Source of the DNA: UBA11400 sp964473555
Lineage (GTDB): Bacteria > Bacteroidota > Rhodothermia > Balneolales > HLUCCA01
Assembly (NCBI GenBank): GCA_964473555.1
Contig: CAYYPL010000001.1
Span: 248,001-312,000 of the forward strand
Direction: 5' to 3'
Length of the DNA: 64,000 nt
Part shown: positions 8,864 through 17,371 of the stretch, piece by piece
Position numbering within the stretch: position 1 is the stretch's first letter
Layout: each line of letters starts with the position of its first letter
Translations under genes and position numbers: made by a program
Notes under the pieces: generated by a model
The model's input: the letters and a program-made list of their open reading frames with translations, nothing else
What the model was told of the DNA's origin: nothing
The model's database searches: none

Positions 8864-9235
8864 TTACTTCCTGAAAATGAAATAGACGGCCAGGATCAGG
8901 AAGCCGAATCCAACAAAATGGTTCCATTTATAGGTTTCTGTCTTGAATAAAACCAGCGTAAATACTAGGAAAACACTTAGGGTTATGACCTCCTGAAGAA
9001 CTTTAAGTTCAACAAGCGAAAATGGACCACCATTATCTCGAAAACCTATGCGATTAGCTGGAATCATGAACAAATATTCAAAAAATGCGATTCCCCAGCT
9101 AACAAGTATTACTCCAATGATACTTAGGCCACTTAACCAACTTATTTCTTTGAATTTAAGATGTCCATACCACGCAAGCATCATGAATGTATTCGAAAGG
9201 ACCAACAACCCAATGGTGTAGAGTACTTTTGACAT
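8864..9235 (-). CDS. DUF486 family (DMT-type) small membrane protein
   Basis: This 123-residue inner-membrane protein has four hydrophobic segments. It resembles the DUF486 family of the drug/metabolite transporter superfamily, with the signatures NTFMMLAWYGHLK, WGIAFFEYLFMIPANRIG and PFSLVELKVLQEVITL. No biochemical role is established for the family that I can name. It sits 37 bp downstream of dusB on the same strand and may share its transcript. Confidence 0.88.
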   Translation of the reverse strand: MSKVLYTIGLLVLSNTFMMLAWYGHLKFKEISWLSGLSIIGVILVSWGIAFFEYLFMIPANRIGFRDNGGPFSLVELKVLQEVITLSVFLVFTLVLFKTETYKWNHFVGFGFLILAVYFIFRK

Positions 9236-9272
9236 AGAACACTATGAGTTTACTTTTTACTGGTTAAGTCAG

Positions 9273-10259
9273 CTACACAAAAAAATGTTCTTCTTCGTTG
9301 AAGTTGTAGAGCAACTCCAGAATCTCAGATGTTTCATTTTTTTCCATTATCTGGATGCGCAAATGCTTGCCGTTACGCACTCCTTTAAGATAATTCCCAT
9401 AATGCTTTTTCATCATGGTAATGCCCATCTTCTCTCCATGATGTGCTACTGAGGCCTTTAGCTGCTCGGCGCACATATCCAAACGTTCTTTTAGACCAGG
9501 AGAGGGTAAATGTTCTCCAGTATGCAGATAGTACTTCATGTCCCTGAAAATCCATGGATTACCGATCGCAGCGCGTCCTATCATGATTCCATCAACCCCG
9601 GTGTCATCGAACACTTTTTTTGCGTCCTGCGGAGTGACAATGTCGCCGTTACCAATGATTGGAATATGCAAACCAGGAGTATTTTTGAGTATCTTGAAAT
9701 ACTCCCACCGTGCACTCCCTTTATACGCCTGTTGTCGTGTTCTGGCATGTACCGTCAGCGCTTTGACTCCCAAAGACTGCAGCATAAGAGCTACATCCTG
9801 TATCCTTATGGATTGTTCATCCCACCCAAGACGCGTTTTAACCGTCACAGGTTTTGATCTTACTGCATCAACCACCGACCCTGCCATCCGTTCCATTAAA
9901 GATAAGTCACGAAGACAAGCGGACCCCGCGTTCTTATTTACCACTTTATAGACCGGACATCCAAAATTGATGTCAACAAGATCTGGATCGTTGTCTTCAG
10001 CAATTTTAGCGGCGTCGGCCATTACTTCCTCACGACCACCGAAAATCTGGATGCCAAAGGGGCGTTCCATTTGCTCGAATGTCATCTTGAACATGGACTT
10101 ATCCGCATCGCGAACAATACCCTCTGAACTGATGAATTCGGTGTACACCACATCGGCGCCCTGAAGTTTACACATTTGCCTGAACGGGGAGTCTGTGACG
10201 TCCTCCATCGGAGCTAATACTACAGCTTTATCGGGAATATCTAATGATCCTATTTGCAT
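9273..10259 (-). CDS. dusB: tRNA-dihydrouridine synthase, DusB type
   Basis: This FMN-dependent enzyme reduces uridine to dihydrouridine in the tRNA D-loop. Its 328 residues fit the DusB length. The TIM-barrel start LAPMEDVTDSPFR, the DINFGCPVYKVV signature and the catalytic cysteine C115 (NAGSACLRD) are present. So are the later FMN-phosphate-binding segments IGNGDIVTPQDA and GIMIGRAAIGNPWIF. The MEDVT sequence is the Bacteroidota-style variant of the usual 'MAGVTD'. It is divergent from fbaB, with 203 bp between them. Confidence 0.95.
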   Translation of the reverse strand: MQIGSLDIPDKAVVLAPMEDVTDSPFRQMCKLQGADVVYTEFISSEGIVRDADKSMFKMTFEQMERPFGIQIFGGREEVMADAAKIAEDNDPDLVDINFGCPVYKVVNKNAGSACLRDLSLMERMAGSVVDAVRSKPVTVKTRLGWDEQSIRIQDVALMLQSLGVKALTVHARTRQQAYKGSARWEYFKILKNTPGLHIPIIGNGDIVTPQDAKKVFDDTGVDGIMIGRAAIGNPWIFRDMKYYLHTGEHLPSPGLKERLDMCAEQLKASVAHHGEKMGITMMKKHYGNYLKGVRNGKHLRIQIMEKNETSEILELLYNFNEEEHFFV

Positions 10260-10462
10260 GATTCAAAAATACAAAGAAATCGAGCAAATTTAGTGATTTC
10301 ATAGAAGCGCTTTTCTTTTGTATATAAGCCGATTGGTAACACAATCGAGTAGATCTTGATGGGACTCTATGAATATTTAAGCTTATATACGGATGCCAAT
10401 ATGGTGCAGATGTGCTATATTTCAGCTTTGTATCGCTAAAATTGAACTTTAAGGAGGATTTC
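10260..10462. promoter_or_regulatory. Divergent control region of dusB and fbaB with long-spaced inverted repeat
   Basis: GTATATAAGC at 10320-10329 and its exact reverse complement GCTTATATAC at 10381-10390 are separated by 51 nt. On the minus strand, TAAATTTG (10292-10285) and TATTTTTG (10271-10264) match the Bacteroidota -7 box, but neither has a clear -33 TTG. TATATTTC near 10414-10421 is a weak candidate for fbaB. Confidence 0.4.
10451..10457 (+). promoter_or_regulatory. Strong Shine-Dalgarno that fixes the fbaB start
   Basis: AAGGAGG lies 5 nt before ATG at 10463. The open frame extends 17 codons further upstream to 10412, but that part has no homology to aldolase. Such a full SD stands out because most starts here lack one, as is usual in Bacteroidota. 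Confidence 0.8.
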
Positions 10463-11539
10463 ATGGCACTTGCCGTCTCTAGAATCGAAGAAATGCTTGG
10501 CAAAGAAACCGAAGCATTATTGTCTCACACCTGTAAAACCATTCCAAAAGAACAGTTACATCTACCCACACCTGGTTACGTTGACGATGTCTGGGCTCAC
10601 TCAAACCGAAGTATTCGTGTTCTCAGAAATCTTCAGTCAATCATGGATGCTGGTCGTCTTGGAGGAACTGGATATGTTTCTATATTGCCTGTCGACCAAG
10701 GAATAGAACATTCTGGAGGAGCGTCATTCGCAAAAAATCCCGCTTATTTTGACCCTGAAAATATCGTAAAACTAGCAATTGAAGGAGGTTGTAACGGGGT
10801 TGCTTCTACCTATGGTGTTCTGGCTTCGGTAGCGCGCAAATACGCTCACAAAATCCCATTCATTGTAAAAATCAATCATAATCAGTTGATGACTTATCCC
10901 AATCAGTTTGATCAGATTATGTTTGGTACTATCGATCAGGCTTATGATATGGGCTGTGCTGCTGTTGGAGCAACCATTTATTTCGGATCAGAAGAATCCA
11001 ACCGACAAATTATCGAAGTTGCTGAGGCGTTCGCGTATGCCCACGAACTCGGAATGGCTACAATCCTTTGGTGCTACACCAGAAATAATGCGTTCAAAAA
11101 AGATGGAGTTGATTATCACGTTTCCGCAGATTTAACCGGACAAGCTAATCACCTGGGTGTTACAATCCAGGCAGACATAATCAAACAAAAACTGCCCGAA
11201 GTTAATGGTGGATTCAAAGCGCTTAACTCAGGTTCTTCTTCATATGGTAAACTAGATGAAAGAATTTACACCGAGCTGACTTCCGACCATCCCATCGATC
11301 TGACCCGCTATCAGGTTGCAAACTGCTATATGGGCCGTGCCGGACTCATCAATTCTGGCGGCGCCTCCGGAGCAAACGACTTCGCTGATGCGGTTAAAAC
11401 AGCAATCATCAATAAACGAGCTGGTGGCATGGGACTCATCAGTGGACGCAAAGCCTTCCAGCGACCAATGAATGAAGGTGCGAAGCTCCTTCAAACCATA
11501 CAGGATGTCTATCTGAGTAAAGATGTCACCATTGCCTGA
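10463..11539 (+). CDS. fbaB: Class I fructose-bisphosphate aldolase, FbaB/DhnA type
   Basis: It cleaves fructose 1,6-bisphosphate to dihydroxyacetone phosphate and glyceraldehyde 3-phosphate through a Schiff base, or runs in reverse for gluconeogenesis. At 358 residues it is nearly collinear with E. coli FbaB: GTGYVSILPVDQGIEHS, CNGVASTYGVLASVARKYAHKIPF, GATIYFGSEESNRQI and FKKDGVDYHVSADLTGQANHL. K241 in DIIKQK aligns, by my reading, with the Schiff-base lysine. An intrinsic terminator follows the stop, so it is probably monocistronic. Confidence 0.97.
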   Translation: MALAVSRIEEMLGKETEALLSHTCKTIPKEQLHLPTPGYVDDVWAHSNRSIRVLRNLQSIMDAGRLGGTGYVSILPVDQGIEHSGGASFAKNPAYFDPENIVKLAIEGGCNGVASTYGVLASVARKYAHKIPFIVKINHNQLMTYPNQFDQIMFGTIDQAYDMGCAAVGATIYFGSEESNRQIIEVAEAFAYAHELGMATILWCYTRNNAFKKDGVDYHVSADLTGQANHLGVTIQADIIKQKLPEVNGGFKALNSGSSSYGKLDERIYTELTSDHPIDLTRYQVANCYMGRAGLINSGGASGANDFADAVKTAIINKRAGGMGLISGRKAFQRPMNEGAKLLQTIQDVYLSKDVTIA

Positions 11540-11560
11540 TACCATTATTTTGTAACTTCC

Positions 11561-11595
11561 AAGCCATAGGTGTTCTGCATCTATGGCTTTTTTTA
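11561..11595 (+). terminator. Intrinsic terminator of fbaB
   Basis: AAGCCATAG - 11 nt - CTATGGCTT followed by TTTTTT. A longer start for the next gene at 11583 would fall inside this hairpin, so that start is rejected. Confidence 0.85.
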
Positions 11596-11618
11596 TTACG
11601 ATCACAACCAGGATATTT

Positions 11619-12569
11619 ATGGATTTTAGTTCAAACAGAGTATGTGAATTGTTTGGTATTACATATCCGATTATTCAAGGAGGAATGGTTTGGTGTTCAG
11701 GATGGAAACTTGCAGCTGCTGTGAGTAATGCCGGGGGATTGGGTCTGATTGGAGCTGGGTCAATGCATCCAGATAATTTACGTCATCATATACAATCCTG
11801 TTCACTGGCAACCGACAAACCATTTGGGGTAAATATACCTTTACTCTATCCACAGATCGAAGAGTTGATGCAAATCACCATTGAGCAAGGAGTAAAAATC
11901 GTTTTCACTTCAGCTGGTAATCCCGCGACCTGGACCCAACAGCTGAAGGATAATGATATCACGGTGGTCCATATAGTTCCTAATGTCAGGTTGGCACGTA
12001 AATGTGTTGATTCTGGTGTCGATGCAGTTGTTTGCGAAGGTTTTGAAGCTGGCGGTCATAATGGAAAAGACGAATTGACCACGATGGTGCTCACTCCACA
12101 GGTTGTTGACGCAATCGGTAATGTAGTTCCTGTTATTGCGGCAGGAGGAATAGCGGATGCACGTGCTTTTGTGGCAGCAATGGCTTTAGGAGCTGATGGG
12201 ATACAAGTTGGAAGTAGATTTGCCGTCACGGTTGAAAGTTCAGCTCATCCAAAGTTCAAACAACGAATTATCGAATCCGACGACACGCAAACGGTTCTTG
12301 CACTTAAACAGATTACACCGGTTAGACTTCTAAAAAATCCGTTTTATGAAAGTATTCTCGAAGCTGAGCGAAGAAACGCCAGTACTGAAGAATTACGAAG
12401 TATACTGGGGAAGGGAAGAGCCAAAAAAGGCATTTTTGAAGGAGATTTAATTGAGGGTGAACTTGAAGTAGGACAAGTGTCCGGGTTGATCGGAAATTGT
12501 CCAACAGTGTCAGAAGTTATGATGTCATTTGTAGATGGATATGCCAGAGTAATCAAGGCTATTTCATGA
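11619..12569 (+). CDS. Nitronate monooxygenase / FabK-like FMN oxidoreductase
   Basis: This 316-residue flavin-dependent TIM-barrel protein belongs to the 2-nitropropane dioxygenase family. Signatures are the opening ITYPIIQGGMVWCSG, the FMN region VSNAGGLGLIGAGS, EGFEAGGHNG with the conserved histidine, AAGGIADARAFVAAMALGADGIQVGSRF, and a C-terminal lid. The family includes nitronate monooxygenases, which detoxify nitronates such as propionate 3-nitronate, and the enoyl-ACP reductase FabK; sequence alone does not separate them. I chose ATG 11619, with AGGA upstream, over the in-frame ATG at 11583 inside the fbaB terminator. Confidence 0.85.
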   Translation: MDFSSNRVCELFGITYPIIQGGMVWCSGWKLAAAVSNAGGLGLIGAGSMHPDNLRHHIQSCSLATDKPFGVNIPLLYPQIEELMQITIEQGVKIVFTSAGNPATWTQQLKDNDITVVHIVPNVRLARKCVDSGVDAVVCEGFEAGGHNGKDELTTMVLTPQVVDAIGNVVPVIAAGGIADARAFVAAMALGADGIQVGSRFAVTVESSAHPKFKQRIIESDDTQTVLALKQITPVRLLKNPFYESILEAERRNASTEELRSILGKGRAKKGIFEGDLIEGELEVGQVSGLIGNCPTVSEVMMSFVDGYARVIKAIS

Positions 12570-12655
12570 TGTTAATCATTAGCTCGACTTACAATTAGTT
12601 TAAAAGATTCGGTTGAATTCGATAAATTATGTTTTAGTTTAACTACCCCAACTCT

Positions 12656-13711
12656 TTGAAGAATCCCGATTTACATATCACTACAGATCCCAAGGGATAT
12701 CTGTCGGCTAAGTACATGTTTTTTTCAATCGCACTCAGTATTGTCAGTATGGCGATTGTAATCTATTTGACTTGGACGCCTGACGGATTTCAACACATTA
12801 GACTCAAACGGTTACCTGGATTGACGATCGCATTGGCTGTCACCATTCTCCGTATTTGGTTATCAGCCTGGAAAATGCGTTTTTTATCCGACAACGAATT
12901 GACGTGGATGGGTGCCGTGCGCGTGGTATTAACGTGGGATTTCGCCTCGGCTATTACTCCTTCTACCATTGGCGGAGCTCCAGTAGCAACCTATGCCATG
13001 ACCCGTGAACAAGTATCACTGGGTAAATCAGGGGCGATTATTCTTTATGGTGTTCTTCTGGATCAGTTATTCTATGTCTTAATGATCCCAATCCTGATAT
13101 TTGCTGGCTTCTACATGGAGGTGATCCCAGATGACATTGGAGTTATAGGTAGCGGAGCGATGTTCACTGTCTATGCCATCTTGCTTTTCTACGCGTTTGT
13201 ATTGGCATATGGTCTACTTGTGAATCCGGATTCGTTAAAGAAAGTGGCAGCAAAAGTATTTGCACTACCCATTCTGAAGCGAATGAAAGACAAAGTGGAT
13301 TCAGAACTTGACACATTAGTTTCGTTTTCATCCAGGATTTCACAAAAACCAAAAGCATTCCTGGTGAAGGCATTTGCGATTTCGACCCTATCATGGCTGG
13401 CCAAAGTGGCATTACCTACCATAGTCGTACTCAGTTTCCTGCCGGCCAATGAATTGTTATCTCTGATGAGATCCTTTGCAATGAGTTTTGCAGGATTCTT
13501 TATTCCCACTCCCGGTGGGAGTGGTGGTATGGAAGGACTATTTGTAGTCTTTCAAGGACCGTTGTTCGACAAAGATGTATTTATAGGAATATCCGTTTTC
13601 GTTTGGAGATTACTGACGTACTACCTGAGTATCGGTTTGGGAATGATGGTCATGTCGTGGTATGTGAAGTCGATTAACCAGGAACTTTCCAATATCAGGA
13701 ACGAATTCTGA
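12656..13711 (+). CDS. YbhN/UPF0104-type integral membrane protein (lysylphosphatidylglycerol synthetase TM-domain family)
   Basis: This 351-residue polytopic inner-membrane protein has about eight hydrophobic segments and no soluble catalytic domain. It carries family signatures such as WDFASAITPSTIGGAPVATYAMTRE and SFAGFFIPTPGGSGGMEGLF. These match the transmembrane domain shared with MprF flippases and with stand-alone YbhN-like proteins, so a lipid-handling role is plausible but unproven. The start is a TTG at 12656; the next in-frame ATG is at 12716 and would remove a hydrophilic leader. It ends before a terminator shared with rpsU. Confidence 0.82.
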   Translation: MKNPDLHITTDPKGYLSAKYMFFSIALSIVSMAIVIYLTWTPDGFQHIRLKRLPGLTIALAVTILRIWLSAWKMRFLSDNELTWMGAVRVVLTWDFASAITPSTIGGAPVATYAMTREQVSLGKSGAIILYGVLLDQLFYVLMIPILIFAGFYMEVIPDDIGVIGSGAMFTVYAILLFYAFVLAYGLLVNPDSLKKVAAKVFALPILKRMKDKVDSELDTLVSFSSRISQKPKAFLVKAFAISTLSWLAKVALPTIVVLSFLPANELLSLMRSFAMSFAGFFIPTPGGSGGMEGLFVVFQGPLFDKDVFIGISVFVWRLLTYYLSIGLGMMVMSWYVKSINQELSNIRNEF

Positions 13712-13752
13712 TGAACAATCGTGAATTTCAGACTCGTAATGACTTTTAGAAA

Positions 13753-13786
13753 CAAAAAAAGCCATCTGATGGGATGACTTTTTTTT
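13753..13786. terminator. Bidirectional terminator between the YbhN-like gene and rpsU
   Basis: A-run, AAAAGCCATC - 6 nt - GATGACTTTT with one C-A mismatch, then a T-run. The A-run on one side and T-run on the other suit termination of both convergent genes. Confidence 0.75.
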
Positions 13787-13843
13787 AATACACCGATAAT
13801 TGATCGGATTACGATGACAAATAATCAATAGCAACGTTTGCTA

Positions 13844-14038
13844 TCAATAATCATCACGCTGACGACGACGTTCGTCGCGCACGCTTTTCTTCATATCTTC
13901 ACGCTTAATTTCAGATGGTTTACGAAACTGCTGGCGCTCTTTGTAGTCAATCATAATACGTGAGCGGGTGATCATCTTCTTGAAGCGGTTCAGAGCGCGG
14001 TCGATACTTTCGTTATCTTTTACTTTAATTCCGATCAT
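13844..14038 (-). CDS. rpsU: Ribosomal protein bS21
   Basis: This 64-residue, very basic small-subunit protein takes part in initiation-site recognition on the 30S subunit. It has the family pattern MIGIKVKDNESIDRALNRFKK, followed by R/K-rich helices and a C-terminal RRRQRDDY tail. In many Bacteroidota bS21 helps sequester the anti-SD end of 16S rRNA; I infer the same context here from the general lack of SD sequences. The gene is divergent from the ABC-F gene, whose start is only about 35 bp away. Confidence 0.95.
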   Translation of the reverse strand: MIGIKVKDNESIDRALNRFKKMITRSRIMIDYKERQQFRKPSEIKREDMKKSVRDERRRQRDDY

Positions 14039-14073
14039 AAAAAAGGTTAAATTGGGTTCTGTTTAAAATTTAA

Positions 14074-16119
14074 TTGGTTCACCAAGTGCTAAGTCTAGCT
14101 AATATAACATTTTTTCTCGGAAGTCGCTGCATATTTTCAAATTTAAATTTCCAGGCGAACCGAGGCGACCGAATCGGTCTGATAGGACCAAACGGAGCAG
14201 GAAAAACCACATTGCTTCGATTGATTTACGGTGTACATCGTCCGGAAGAGGGTTCAGTTTCCTTACAGTCAAACGCTTCTGTGGGTTATCTGGAGCAGGA
14301 GGTGCTTGAGATTAATATGCACAAGACGGTACTTGAAGTTGCCTTGACGGCCTTTGATGAAGCGATTAAAATCGAGAAACGCCTGGAAAAGATATATACT
14401 GCACTTGAAACAACTACAGATTACGAGTCGGAATTATATCACAATTTGCTCGATGAGATGCAACGTTTACAGGACCGTTATCACGTTTTGGAAGGAGATA
14501 AAAAAGAATCTAAAACGGCCACGGTGCTCGAAGGCCTAGGTTTCACTACAGACCAGCTCCATCAACCTCTTTCCCGTTTCAGTGGGGGGTGGCGTATGAG
14601 GGTGCTTCTGGCGAAGCTATTACTTGAACATCCTGATGTACTTTTACTTGATGAGCCAACAAACCACCTTGATATCGACTCGATTGAATGGCTGGAGGAG
14701 TATCTCAAACAATATGATGGTGCCGTGGTACTGGTAAGTCACGACAGATTCTTTATGGATCGTATGGTGAATCAGATTGCTGACCTGCGATCCCGTCGCA
14801 TTTTTATGTATCCAGGTAACTATGAGAAGTATATCGAGATGAAATCTGAACAACTTGAACTTCAGGCAAAAACCTATGAATCTCAACAAAAGCAAATCGC
14901 CGATACGGAACGTTTTATTGAACGATTCAGGGCTAAAGCGACCAAAGCCCGTCAGGTTCAGAGTCGAGTAAAGCAGCTGGACAAGCTGGATAGAGTAGAA
15001 GCACCTGAAGCTGATGCTCCGGAAGTCAGTTTCCGATTTCCAGATCCACCCAGATGTGGAAAAGTGGTACTTACTATTGAGAATCTGTCAAAGTCTTACC
15101 CATCACCGGATATGGGCGAACCAGATATCAAAGTTTTCAACTCCAGACAATCACTGCATATTGAGTCTGGTGACAAAATTGCACTCATCGGTGCAAATGG
15201 TGCTGGAAAATCGACCTTGGCTCGTATCATGGATGGGATTGAGCCCTTCGATGGTTCAAGAAAAGTGGGTCATAATGTTATTATGTCGTATTTCGCACAG
15301 CATCTTGCAGATGTGCTGACCAGCGACCGAACCATCCTGGAAGTGATGGAAGAAGCGGCACCTACAAGTGAAGCAAGAAGTGGTATCCGTACCTTACTGG
15401 GATGTTTTCTTTTTTCTGGTGATGATGTTTTTAAACCTATAAAAGTATTGAGCGGGGGAGAACGAAGTCGTGTTGCTCTGGCCCGAACATTACTTACTCC
15501 GGCGAATGTCCTGGTACTCGATGAGCCAACTAACCACTTGGATCTAGCCTCAAAAAATGTGCTCGTTCAGGCCCTTCGTGATTTTAAGGGTACCTTAATC
15601 GTTGTTTCGCACGATAGATCATTCCTGCAAGGGTTTGCTACAAAAATCTGGCGTATTGGCTCTGGAAAAGTCTTGGAATATGATGGAGGATACGACTATT
15701 ATGAGTGGAAGTCGAAACAGCAACAACTCGAATCTCACGATTCTGCCAAATCGGGAATTACAGGAAAAGCAAATCCGGTAAACGGGAAAACGATAAAACA
15801 AACCTCCACTGTAACTCAAACCGATTCAGCATTAAAAGATCCAAAACGCAATGATGCAGATCAAAGGAATGAACTCAGTAAACAGCTCAAACCGTTGAAG
15901 CAACAAGCTGGCAAAATGGAGCAGAGCATCATCGAACTTGAAAAAGAGAAAGCAAGGATCGAACAAAAACTAGCTGACCCCGATTTTTATCTAAAACCCG
16001 AATCCTCGGAAACCATGAAACGATTTGGTCTGATCCAGAATGAAATCGAATCGCTCACCCTCGAGTGGATGGACCTGGTCGAACAAATTGATACACTTGA
16101 AACCACGGTTTCAGCTTAA
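14074..16119 (+). CDS. ABC-F family ATPase (Uup/YdiF-like)
   Basis: This 681-residue soluble protein has two ABC cassettes and no membrane domain. Cassette 1 has Walker A GPNGAGKTT (residues 38-46), signature SGGW (170-173) and Walker B with DEPTNHLD (from 193). Cassette 2 has GANGAGKST (373-381), LSGGER (459-464) and DEPTNHLD (from 483). The interdomain linker is charged and helical. A lysine/glutamate-rich coiled coil closes the protein (~600-680), as in Uup and YdiF. ABC-F proteins act on the ribosome or in DNA repair contexts; the exact role is open. The start is TTG 14074 or possibly GTG 14086, four codons later. Confidence 0.93.
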   Translation: MVHQVLSLANITFFLGSRCIFSNLNFQANRGDRIGLIGPNGAGKTTLLRLIYGVHRPEEGSVSLQSNASVGYLEQEVLEINMHKTVLEVALTAFDEAIKIEKRLEKIYTALETTTDYESELYHNLLDEMQRLQDRYHVLEGDKKESKTATVLEGLGFTTDQLHQPLSRFSGGWRMRVLLAKLLLEHPDVLLLDEPTNHLDIDSIEWLEEYLKQYDGAVVLVSHDRFFMDRMVNQIADLRSRRIFMYPGNYEKYIEMKSEQLELQAKTYESQQKQIADTERFIERFRAKATKARQVQSRVKQLDKLDRVEAPEADAPEVSFRFPDPPRCGKVVLTIENLSKSYPSPDMGEPDIKVFNSRQSLHIESGDKIALIGANGAGKSTLARIMDGIEPFDGSRKVGHNVIMSYFAQHLADVLTSDRTILEVMEEAAPTSEARSGIRTLLGCFLFSGDDVFKPIKVLSGGERSRVALARTLLTPANVLVLDEPTNHLDLASKNVLVQALRDFKGTLIVVSHDRSFLQGFATKIWRIGSGKVLEYDGGYDYYEWKSKQQQLESHDSAKSGITGKANPVNGKTIKQTSTVTQTDSALKDPKRNDADQRNELSKQLKPLKQQAGKMEQSIIELEKEKARIEQKLADPDFYLKPESSETMKRFGLIQNEIESLTLEWMDLVEQIDTLETTVSA

Positions 16120-16132
16120 CTAACTTAAGATC

Positions 16133-16750
16133 ATGTTACATGTATGTTCTGCTGAGGAGTCCGAAAACCTGCTGTCCGCTGATGGAAATGCCGTCTTATA
16201 TTCCGATTTTCTGTCACAATCGGAAACACTCAGATATTTTGAAACTCTGTTGAGTTCGATCGACTGGAAGCAAGATGAAGTGATTTTATTCGGAAAGCGA
16301 ATTATAACCAGCAGAAAGGTCGGCTGGTACGGAGATTTTCCCTACAAATACATCTATTCCAGGACACAAAAAATAGCACTACCCTGGACACCAGAACTCC
16401 AGGACATAAAAACTAAAGTAGAAAAACGCGTGGGATCTACGTTTAATTCATGTCTATTGAATCTGTATCATAACGGTTCAGAAGGAATGGGATGGCATGC
16501 AGATGATGAAAGATCACTGGACCCATCAGCACCCATTGCATCAGTCAGTTTGGGGGCATCACGGACCTTTAGATTCAAACATAAAACCAAGGATATCAAA
16601 TCCTCGGTAGAACTGTCCTCAGGTAGTTTATTGGTAATGCACCCACCAACGCAGGAATTCTGGGTACACATGCTCACGAAAACTGCCAGGTTAATACCAC
16701 CGCGCATCAATCTGACATTCAGGGCAATGTTGCCTCAAAACGGATCCTGA
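16133..16750 (+). CDS. AlkB-like 2-oxoglutarate/Fe(II) dioxygenase
   Basis: This 205-residue enzyme is predicted to remove alkyl lesions (N1-methyladenine, N3-methylcytosine) from nucleic acid by oxidative demethylation. The iron triad H122-x-D124 (WHADDE) and H179 is visible, and the 2-oxoglutarate/substrate motif R-x-N-x-T-x-R is complete at residues 191-197 (RINLTFR). It resembles the ALKBH2/3-like bacterial AlkB group. It begins 13 bp after the ABC-F gene and is followed after 34 bp by DUF456, so the three may form one transcript. Confidence 0.93.
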   Translation: MLHVCSAEESENLLSADGNAVLYSDFLSQSETLRYFETLLSSIDWKQDEVILFGKRIITSRKVGWYGDFPYKYIYSRTQKIALPWTPELQDIKTKVEKRVGSTFNSCLLNLYHNGSEGMGWHADDERSLDPSAPIASVSLGASRTFRFKHKTKDIKSSVELSSGSLLVMHPPTQEFWVHMLTKTARLIPPRINLTFRAMLPQNGS

Positions 16751-16784
16751 AACCAGTTTAACAAATTGTCGTAGATTCGGTGCT

Positions 16785-17255
16785 ATGGAAATTCTGTTAC
16801 TCATTTTAGGAGCCATGTTGATCTGCGTTGGTCTGCTCGGCGTTTTTATTCCATTTTTACCCGGACTCCCGTTTAGTTACGCCGGATTACTGGTCCTACA
16901 ATTCATCAGTCAGCCTTTTAGTATTAAATTTTTGGTCATTTGGGCTATAATCGTGGCATTTGTCACCATATTCGACAGTTTGATCCCAACATATGGATCC
17001 AAAAAATTCGGTGGGACTGCGTACGGAATTACGGGTTCATTAATCGGATTGTTCGTCGGAATTTTATTTTTTCCACCAATAGGATTCGTCACTGGTCCAG
17101 TACTTGGTGCATTTGTTGGAGAACTATTGGGTGGTAAAGCCACAAATACCGCCTTCAGAGCTGCACTGGGTGCATTTGCCGGATTCATCATCGCAACTGG
17201 AATTAAAGTGATACTGGCTGGAACGATGGCCTATTACTACTTCATCAACATGTAG
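16785..17255 (+). CDS. DUF456 family membrane protein
   Basis: This 156-residue inner-membrane protein is almost wholly hydrophobic, with four to five glycine-rich transmembrane segments. Signatures are GLLGVFIPFLPGLPFSYAG near the N-terminus and DSLIPTYGSKKFGGTAYGITGSLIGLFVG in the middle. The family has no established function that I can name. It is the last gene of the ABC-F-alkB run; no clear terminator follows. Confidence 0.9.
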   Translation: MEILLLILGAMLICVGLLGVFIPFLPGLPFSYAGLLVLQFISQPFSIKFLVIWAIIVAFVTIFDSLIPTYGSKKFGGTAYGITGSLIGLFVGILFFPPIGFVTGPVLGAFVGELLGGKATNTAFRAALGAFAGFIIATGIKVILAGTMAYYYFINM

Positions 17256-17371
17256 GTCGTTTACTTTTTTAGTACAATCAGAGAAATCAGAAAAGCGCTT
17301 CCAAATCCTGGTTATTTACCTTAGCTTAGGTCTTTGAATGAATGAACACGGTCGTGAAATGCAACTGATTT

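Noticed and set aside
10412..10462. 17-codon upstream extension of fbaB
   Set aside because: A perfect SD precedes ATG 10463 and homology to E. coli FbaB begins there.
11583..11618. Longer start of the nitronate monooxygenase-like gene
   Set aside because: It falls inside the fbaB terminator hairpin and T-run.
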